From Deinococcus malanensis (GTDB taxonomy: Bacteria > Deinococcota > Deinococci > Deinococcales > Deinococcaceae), in the NCBI RefSeq assembly GCF_014647655.1, contig NZ_BMPP01000043.1, positions 1 to 9,757 of the forward strand: DNA of 9,757 nt, read 5' to 3'. Position numbers and translations under genes: made by a program. This document shows, in pieces, positions 5,983-9,757 of the stretch. The notes under the pieces were generated by a model. The model was not told the DNA's origin and ran no database searches. It worked only from the letters and a program-made list of their open reading frames with translations. Position 1 is the first letter of the stretch. Every line of letters begins with the position of its first letter.

Positions 5983-6060
5983 CAGGAAGTAGCTCAGTCC
6001 GCGCAGAGCACTCGCTTTGGGAGTGAGGGGCCGCAGGTTCGAATCCTGTCTTCCTGACCA
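5983..6060 (+). tRNA. tRNA-Pro (anticodon TGG), CCA encoded
   Basis: The acceptor CAGGAAG pairs with CTTCCTG, including the C1-G72 pair typical of bacterial tRNA-Pro. The D-stem is GCTC/GAGC, the anticodon stem CTCGC/GTGAG encloses TTTGGGA (TGG at 6018-6020), and the T-arm is GCAGG/CCTGT with TTCGAAT. A73 and CCA follow. The D-loop AGTCCGCGCA lacks the usual adjacent GG (positions 18-19) that docks with the T-loop. It is the last gene of the array. Confidence 0.9.
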
Positions 6061-6067
6061 GTCAATG

Positions 6068-6093
6068 AAGCGCGCCCATGCCGGGGCGCGCTT
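6068..6093 (+). terminator. Strong hairpin ending the tRNA array
   Basis: AAGCGCGCCC (6068-6077) and GGGCGCGCTT (6084-6093) form a perfect 10-bp stem with a 6-nt loop, 7 nt after the CCA of the last tRNA. The downstream bases are CCTCTG rather than a T-run, so termination may be weak or factor-aided. Confidence 0.7.
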
Positions 6094-6224
6094 CCTCTGC
6101 CCTGCCTTCTCAGGCCATGAGCGCGGCGCGACTTCGCCACGCTTGACCGTACCGCAGACGGCGTCGTCATCATCGACGGGCCCCTTGCAGAATTAGTTGA
6201 GCTTCCAGAACCTAGAATCAACCC
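6094..6224 (+). other. Intergenic stretch with a possible short gene remnant
   Basis: One plus-strand frame (about 6129-6215) reads DFATLDRTADGVVIIDGPLA, then ELVELPEP, a protein-like run starting shortly after a stop. I cannot name a family. It may be the tail of a lost gene between the array terminator and the next promoter-like element. Confidence 0.25.
6213..6218 (+). promoter_or_regulatory. Orphan leaderless-type -10 element
   Basis: TAGAAT (five of six consensus bases) ends 6 nt before ATG 6225. The reading frame from there begins MQTEDDTDGPTALR and soon runs antisense through the 3' end of the minus-strand 287-aa gene, so the gene it served is probably truncated. No -35 box stands at 16-18 nt. 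Confidence 0.35.
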
Positions 6225-6269
6225 ATGCAAACCGAGGACGACACCGATGGCCCTACCGCCCTGCGGTCC

Positions 6270-7133
6270 TCAATTCAGCATCGGCTCAGGGGTACCCATC
6301 TCCTCCAGGCTGGAGAGAGAGGGAGCGCCCGGCTCGAACACATGCAGGTGTGTCCGAAAGGACGGTCCCATATCCAGCACCGCGAGTGCTTCTACGGTCA
6401 TCCGGTGGTGGCTGAGGGTCTGATCACCCGCCTGGTAGTGCGGCGCGTCGAAGTAATTGTCCGACAGGTGCTCGCACAGGCCCAGGCGTGCGTGAGGGCA
6501 ACCGGGAAGATTCAATTGGGAAGCGATGTAGGTGTACTCGGACCCGTCACGCGTGTCGCGCTGCTTGAGCAGGAGGGAGGTGTTCAATCCGTGGGTGACC
6601 GCGTCCTGGATCCAGGGCACGTACAGATCCAGCCGGGACCGTTCTCGGCTGTGTAGGCCGCTGATCACGCAGTCGCGTCCGGCCACCTGGAGGGCCACGG
6701 CGCCCAGATTCAGGCTGCACGCGTGTGCGGGAGGTTCCTCGCCCGACGTCCCTTCATGCTGATCATCCGTCTGCGGTGCCCTGACCAGAAGTTCTGCGGG
6801 GATGTGCGCGCGGACGGTCAGAAAGGGCGTGTCCGGGCCTGACGGGCCGGGCTGCACCTGCGCCCCCTGCTGCATGAGGTGAGCCGCGTACTGGGAGACA
6901 AATGCCTTCGGCGGGTCCGGGGTCTGGCCGGGCCAGTTCTCCTGTTGCCAGTTCGCTGGATGGTTCATCAGGGCACTGAGGTCTACGGCCTGCTGTGCCG
7001 GGTGCTGAGCTGTGCTGGGCAGCTGGACCCAGACTTCAGCCAGCGGGTGGCCGGCGACGTCCTGGGCGATCAGGCGCAGCATCATTTCGGCGCGGGTCTC
7101 CATGCGCTGGCTTGTTTTGCTTCGCCGGAACAT
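6270..7133 (-). CDS. Hypothetical protein, 287 aa
   Basis: I do not recognise this protein. It starts MFRRSKTSQRMETRAEMMLR and has an N-terminal helix with basic residues, then AQDVAGHPLAEVWVQLPST. The middle (about 75-135) is rich in Pro, Gln and acidic residues (QVQPGPSGPD, TDDQHEGTSGEEPP) and looks like a linker. The C-terminal half (about 136-287) looks folded: VALQVAGRDCVISGLHSRER, RLDLYVPWIQDAVTHGLNTS, LLLKQRDTRDGSEYTYIASQ, and cysteines in CPHARLGLCEHL. There is no signal peptide or membrane segment. The long frame with little ambiguity and a TACACT hexamer 7 nt before the ATG support a real, leaderless gene. It lies directly downstream of the DUF2726-like frame on the same strand, so the two may have worked together. 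Confidence 0.7.
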   Translation of the reverse strand: MFRRSKTSQRMETRAEMMLRLIAQDVAGHPLAEVWVQLPSTAQHPAQQAVDLSALMNHPANWQQENWPGQTPDPPKAFVSQYAAHLMQQGAQVQPGPSGPDTPFLTVRAHIPAELLVRAPQTDDQHEGTSGEEPPAHACSLNLGAVALQVAGRDCVISGLHSRERSRLDLYVPWIQDAVTHGLNTSLLLKQRDTRDGSEYTYIASQLNLPGCPHARLGLCEHLSDNYFDAPHYQAGDQTLSHHRMTVEALAVLDMGPSFRTHLHVFEPGAPSLSSLEEMGTPEPMLN

Positions 7134-7140
7134 GGGCGTC

Positions 7141-7146
7141 AGTGTA
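7141..7146 (-). promoter_or_regulatory. -10-like hexamer of a leaderless promoter before the 287-aa gene
   Basis: TACACT (minus strand) fits TANNNT and ends 7 nt before ATG 7133. No Shine-Dalgarno is present and the -35 region is not conserved. Confidence 0.4.
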
Positions 7147-7207
7147 CGTGGGGAGGCGAGGACTTATGGCTACAGCTTGGTCGCGAGGTGGAACGGGGCG
7201 CAGCCGA

Positions 7208-7595
7208 TTACAGGTGCGGCCGGATCGCTGTCCGAATGGCCTCCACCGTGTTCGTGGTGTGCGGGTTCAGGTGCAGCACCGTCACGGCCGTAGGACTTCG
7301 TGGAGAGAACAAGCGCGAGGACCGGGTGCGACGAATGCTGATCCACCAGCACGTAATCGAAGGTTTTACTTCTGTGCATGTCCAGCGATCCTGGCGAGCC
7401 TGGTTCGGTGAAGGTCAGCGCGACGCAGTCTTCGAGGAACATGTGGGGTCGGAGGTCATAGGGGAAGTTCTGGAGGGCCGTGCGGAGTTTGGTTTCAAAC
7501 TGGTCGCTGATGCGTGCGCCGTGAGGGCGAGGCGGTGCTGCAGCGATGGGGGTGTGGTCGGACTGGACGGGGCGCGGGCGACGGAACTTGAGCAC
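7208..7595 (-). pseudogene. DUF2726-like (restriction-endonuclease-fold?) protein, apparent frameshift
   Basis: From GTG 7595 the frame reads VLKFRRPRPVQSDHTPIAAA, then ARISDQFETKLRTALQNFPY, LRPHMFLEDCVALTF and HRSKTFDYVLVDQHSSHPVL. The order 'E..l..AL...y.l.p.v.l.d...' followed by 'k.fDyVLvD....pvlal.l' resembles DUF2726 domains, which have a PD-(D/E)xK nuclease-like core; this is a pattern match from memory. After ALVLSTKS (near 7290) the frame turns low-complexity and His/Pro-rich until 7170, while the next frame gives a well-formed ending, TAVTVLHLNPHTTNTVEAIR then TAIRPHL and TAA at 7208-7210. I infer a one-base frameshift. The usual acidic residue of the 'IELDD' motif is not seen. It could also be intact with sequence error. 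Confidence 0.5.
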
Positions 7596-7600
7596 CCCTC

Positions 7601-7606
7601 ACCCTA
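7601..7606 (-). promoter_or_regulatory. -10-like hexamer of a leaderless promoter before GTG 7595
   Basis: TAGGGT (minus strand) fits TANNNT and ends 5 nt before the GTG. It supports GTG 7595 as a real transcription and translation start even though the gene downstream looks frameshifted. Confidence 0.35.
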
Positions 7607-7657
7607 ACAGGGCTCGTACTTCATTTCTGGAGAAAAAACCCCCGCCGAACAGGCTAA

Positions 7658-7789
7658 ATGAACCGCCGGTACAACGACGGTGAGGGAAGGCATTCGAAGC
7701 CCGTTTCGAGGCCCAGTTCGCCTGCCGCATACGCTCCACCTATTTTCGTTTATTTGATCTTGATCTTACTAAGAGAATTGATTCTGTAA
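7658..7789 (+). CDS. Candidate 43-aa small protein with hydrophobic C-terminus
   Basis: ATG 7658 opens a 43-residue frame starting MNRRYNDGEGRHSKPVSRPS and ending in a hydrophobic run (PPIFVYLILILLRELIL) before TAA 7787-7789. The C-terminal run comes from the AT-rich patch at 7735-7790, so it may be a chance effect of composition. The ribosome site is poor (an AGG 5 nt upstream). It overlaps no other call and could be a small membrane peptide, but the evidence is thin. Confidence 0.18.
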   Translation: MNRRYNDGEGRHSKPVSRPSSPAAYAPPIFVYLILILLRELIL

Positions 7790-7800
7790 CCATGCGGTAA

Positions 7801-7893
7801 GTCGGTCTTGGTCGACCGTATCTCGGTCATCGACCAATCATCAGTGGGATTCTTTGGGTGCTGCGAACTGGCGCGCCCTGGCGGGATGTTCCT
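7801..7893 (+). mobile_element. IS5-type transposase N-terminal scrap
   Basis: One frame reads [20 protein letters not shown], then [11 protein letters not shown]. '[28 protein letters not shown]' is the hallmark of the N-terminal DUF4096 domain of IS5-type (IS427-like) transposases. A stop closes the frame just before 7801 and homology ends after WRDVP, so only about 31 codons are left. It belongs to a different IS5 subgroup from the relic at 1363-1670. Confidence 0.85.
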
Positions 7894-7970
7894 GTCCCAC
7901 GGTTACCTCAACCCACTCCCAACCAGGATGACTCGTATCTGCCACCGCCAGCGGCAGGCGGGCGTGATGT

Positions 7971-8462
7971 TCAGGACTCCTCGGAACTCGTCCGGTCCGC
8001 CCAGAAGGCGAGTGTCCGCTGCACCACCTCGGTGTACGCATCCAGGCCCATGGGGGTCGTGATGAAGTCCGTCGCCCCCGCCAGCAGGCACTGCTGAACG
8101 TCCGTCTCGGCCGCGGAACTGCTTAGCACCAGCACCGGCAACTCCTTCCAGGCCACGTCCTGCCGCATGACGGTCAGGAACTCCACGACATTCATACGGA
8201 AGGTACTGCCGTCGAGCAGCACCACCCGCGGCCGGGGGGCCCTCTCGTACGGCGGCTGACGGTTCAGGAAGGCCAAGGCGGATACGCCATCGGGAACTAC
8301 ATGCAGCGTCAACGTGGGCAGGAAATCCTCCACGGCCAGCTGCATCAGCAGCACATCAGACGGACTATCCTCCACCAGCAGGACATCAAACATGGACGCG
8401 TTGCTCAGGGCGGCAGAACTCAGGGAGGCCGTGTGGACGGCCGTAACGTCATCGGTGGGCAT
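7971..8462 (-). CDS. Receiver-only response regulator (Rcp1-like), lacking the conserved lysine
   Basis: The product has 163 residues from ATG 8462, chosen because TGGAG lies 7 nt upstream; ATG 8492 is possible and adds 10 residues. The receiver domain (about 26-155) has the acidic pair Glu31-Asp32 (LLVEDSPSD), phosphoacceptor Asp84 ([11 protein letters not shown]) and Ser114-116 (LVLSSSAAE). The lysine that normally precedes proline is Thr136 (DFITTPMGL), and the MNG glycine is Val92. Single-domain regulators of this kind (CheY/Rcp1-like) pass phosphate or bind partners without DNA binding. Loss of the lysine usually weakens phosphorylation-driven switching, so this may signal without classical phosphotransfer. 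The N-terminal about 24 residues are a Ser/Ala-rich extension. No kinase lies next to it. Confidence 0.87.
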   Translation of the reverse strand: MPTDDVTAVHTASLSSAALSNASMFDVLLVEDSPSDVLLMQLAVEDFLPTLTLHVVPDGVSALAFLNRQPPYERAPRPRVVLLDGSTFRMNVVEFLTVMRQDVAWKELPVLVLSSSAAETDVQQCLLAGATDFITTPMGLDAYTEVVQRTLAFWADRTSSEES

Positions 8463-8644
8463 GGAGCCACTCCAGAAAGGGGAGAAAAGCATCCGGAGGT
8501 GGCTTCAAGACCAGGGATGAAGCTGAAGGTCAGCAGGAATTTCCAGTCTACATCAAGCCCAGGAACACGCTTGACCGACGAGAACGCCTTACGGAATCAG
8601 GGGCGCAGCGGCGCAGGGGAAAGGAACCCCGCTCGGCTTCTCAG

Positions 8645-8735
8645 AATTCGGTTGCAAGGATGCAGGCGGCCCAGGGCAGACAACCCACACTCCTGGCGGC
8701 CCAGAAGGCGTGCGTCCGCTGCACCAAGGGTCATG
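8645..8735 (-). pseudogene. Response-regulator C-terminal tail remnant
   Basis: The minus-strand frame reads PLVQRTHAFWAARSVGCLPW, then AACILATEF and a stop near 8643. Its first residues match the end of the receiver at 7971-8462 ([12 protein letters not shown]), and at DNA level about 30 bases around 8697-8727 match 7998-8028 with only a few differences. It is probably the last part of a second, related receiver gene whose body has been lost; a short local duplication is the alternative. Confidence 0.5.
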
Positions 8736-8789
8736 TGGAACTTCCTGTGCCATGTTTCCCTTAACTTTCTGGCGGGCAGTCCCGCTCCA

Positions 8790-8921
8790 GGTTCTCGTGC
8801 GGGGTTGACCGTCTCGCACCTTGAGGAGCTGGATCTGGCGTATGCACCGCCGTTCAACAGCGTCTGGGATCCAGTGGAGGCAGCAGCGACTCGGGTGACA
8901 CGCCGCGCAAAAGAGAAATGA
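8790..8921 (+). pseudogene. Pyridine nucleotide-disulfide oxidoreductase C-terminal remnant
   Basis: The plus-strand frame ending at TGA 8919-8921 reads GLTVSHLEELDLAYAPPFNS, then VWDPVEAAATRVTRRAKEK. 'LTVxDLxxLDLAYAPPFxxxWDPV' is the characteristic end of the dimerisation domain in NADH oxidase/CoA-disulfide reductase-type flavoenzymes. Only the last about 40 residues remain of a protein of about 450, and upstream of about 8790 the homology is lost. It points against the neighbouring minus-strand remnants, so it arrived or was cut independently. Confidence 0.75.
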
Positions 8922-8979
8922 AAGCCGGGGGCGGCGGAGCGCTCGAGGAGGTTGCAGGAAGCGGTTCGTGATGATGCAC

Positions 8980-9290
8980 CCGGCGGCGCGGATGGACGCA
9001 ACGACAATGTCCGTGATGAATGCATGATCGAGGTCATCTTCTGGCTGGTCAATCAGAAGTGGGAGACCTTTGTACGGTATCAGGATCGGCAGGAAGGCAC
9101 TGACCCGCTCGCCGTGGGACAGCTCCCGCAGGGGCGCTTCCCGAGCGCCTTTGTTGAGGTACACCTGCGGCACGTCACGTTTCTTCAGCATGGCCGGGTC
9201 GAACAGCTGTGGTTGGTCCGCGAGCATCAGGAATTTAGGCAGGGTTGTTCCCGTCACGCCAGCTGCCTGGAACGGCGCTGACGTGCCTAC
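8980..9290 (-). pseudogene. ABC/AAA-type ATPase fragment (signature motif and Walker B region)
   Basis: The minus-strand frame (GTG 9257 is the first start codon, but the open frame reaches back to about 9290) reads LPKFLMLADQPQLFDPAMLK and VPQVYLNKGAREAPLRELSH, then GERVSAFLPILIPYKGLPLL and IDQPEDDLDHAFITDIVVAS. This gives the ABC signature (LSHGER), Walker B with catalytic acid (LLIDQPEDD) and D-loop (LDHAFI), in the 'LSxGxRxxxxLPxLL....PLLIDQPEDDLDN.FI' style of SMC-like or TrlF-like ATPases often linked with DNA processing or phage defence. The Walker A half and the final 'ATHNANIPVLGDAE' segment are absent; after SIRAAG (near 8980) the sequence no longer fits the family. It is therefore a dead central piece. 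Confidence 0.78.
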
Positions 9291-9378
9291 TGATCTGTGC
9301 GTTGATCCGTAACGGCGACGGCCAGAAATTGCCCTTCGGAGGGATACTTTCGGCGTCAGGACTGCTACCGACTTACGC

Positions 9379-9471
9379 TCAGATCAGTAACATGATGGCC
9401 CGGTAGAGCTCTGCCGGGCTCAGTTCGTCATCCACCCGGGTCAGGGTGCCCCGGCGAACCTGCGGGAGGGT
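9379..9471 (-). pseudogene. Unidentified protein C-terminal remnant
   Basis: The minus-strand frame reads LPQVRRGTLTRVDDELSPAE, then LYRAIMLLI and TGA at 9379-9381. A stop lies immediately upstream (near 9474-9476), where the IS630 fragment side begins, so only about 30 residues remain. The composition is protein-like but the family is not recognised. It is in line with, and upstream of, the ATPase fragment on the same strand, so the two might descend from one operon. Confidence 0.35.
9399..9420. repeat. 22-bp near-perfect palindrome
   Basis: The arms GCCCGG and CCGGGC flank the perfect inner palindrome AGAGCTCT, with one T/G mismatch on either side of it. It lies inside the unidentified remnant's coding sequence (SPAELYRA), so it may be chance, a protein-binding site or a fold-back. 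Confidence 0.4.
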
Positions 9472-9489
9472 TCACGTCATCACGGCTGC

Positions 9490-9757
9490 CCAGACGAAAG
9501 TTGGACGACTGCCCGCGTGCGGGACGTGATCGGCCGCCATCTGGGCATCTGGTATCACAGTGATCATGTCCGCAAGCTGCTTCATGCCCTGGGGTTTACG
9601 CCGCAGATGCCAGATGGACGGGCGGCAGAGCGCAACGAATTCCGGATTGCCAGCTGGAAAGAACAGGTGGCCCCGGAGTTGAAAAAAACTATGACGGCAA
9701 AGGGAGCTTGACGAGGCGCTCCTCGAGATCCAGCAAGTAGGGTTCGGGATCACGCCG
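9490..9757 (+). mobile_element. IS630-type transposase fragment
   Basis: One frame reads ESWTTARVRDVIGRHLGIWY, then HSDHVRKLLHALGFTPQMPD, GRAAERNEFRIASWKEQVAP and ELKKTMTAKGA, with a TGA at 9709-9711. 'W..aRVrdlI.r.fGi.Yh.dhVrklLhaLGft.Q.P' is the helix-turn-helix linker of IS630-type transposases, just before the DDE domain. The N-terminal about 60 residues are missing and the frame closes at the point where the first catalytic Asp should follow. Another frame open from about 9695 to the window end gives RELDEALLEIQQVGFGITP, which may be the shifted continuation. A run of seven A at 9683-9689 could reflect or cause frame change. Confidence 0.8.

Noticed and set aside
6879..7607. Plus-strand frame of 242 codons
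   Set aside because: It is antisense to the 287-aa gene and the DUF2726-like gene; its composition (Arg, Val, Cys rich) and lack of motifs mark it as a shadow.
8301..8921. Single plus-strand 206-aa protein
   Set aside because: Only its last about 40 residues match a family (flavoenzyme C-terminus); the front is antisense to the receiver gene, so the open frame is accidental.
8589..9257. Single minus-strand 222-aa ATPase
   Set aside because: ATPase homology ends after SIRAAG near 8980; the remainder is Arg/Cys/Pro-rich and antisense to the flavoenzyme remnant, so the tail is not part of a real ATPase.
1..9757. CRISPR array
   Set aside because: No regularly spaced repeats are present; the only tandem structure is the tRNA array.

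Overview
The window is high-GC bacterial DNA and most resembles an accessory region (plasmid, second replicon or chromosomal island) of a Deinococcus-type bacterium. The reasons are the G+C-rich codons, the repeated placing of a -10-like TANNNT hexamer 5-7 nt before a start codon (leaderless transcripts, common in Deinococcus), fragments of IS5- and IS630-type transposases, and gene types (GH43 arabinanase, TauE/SafE exporter, Rcp1-like receiver) usual in that group. The genus is an inference, because no 16S or marker gene is present.

Layout. Positions 1-404 (minus) hold the N-terminus of a PAS-domain sensor cut by the window edge. Positions 405-861 carry no clear gene. Positions 862-1362 are the front third of an amidase broken by two frame changes, and it ends at an IS5-type relic (about 1363-1670) whose transposase has lost its whole centre. 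A complete TauE/SafE-type exporter follows at once (1701-2444, plus), and its promoter-like elements reach into the relic. A complete short-chain dehydrogenase lies at 2655-3461 (minus). Behind it are two tails pointing in opposite directions: a membrane protein C-terminus (minus) and a frameshifted GH43 arabinanase C-terminus (plus). A G-quadruplex-type G run follows at 4081-4109. A complete GNAT acetyltransferase is at 4254-5060 (minus), with a 23-codon leader-like ORF in front.

Positions 5557-6060 are a tight array of six tRNA genes on the plus strand: Cys(GCA), Glu(TTC), Asp(GTC), Leu-like(CAG), His(GTG) and Pro(TGG). The array ends in a strong hairpin at 6068-6093. The fourth tRNA has a leucine anticodon and a leucine D-arm but only a 5-nt variable loop, where bacterial tRNA-Leu normally has a long arm. 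This is the most unusual object in the window.

The right third runs mainly on the minus strand: a 287-residue protein of unknown function, a frameshifted protein weakly like DUF2726, a short IS5-type scrap, and a receiver-only response regulator lacking the conserved lysine. From about 8645 to the end comes a chain of gene tails: a response-regulator end, a pyridine nucleotide-disulfide oxidoreductase end, a core fragment of an ABC/AAA-type ATPase, an unidentified C-terminus and an IS630 transposase fragment.

The complete genes (exporter, SDR, GNAT, 287-aa protein, receiver) do not form a visible pathway. The window reads as a recombination graveyard around a few surviving genes and a tRNA array.
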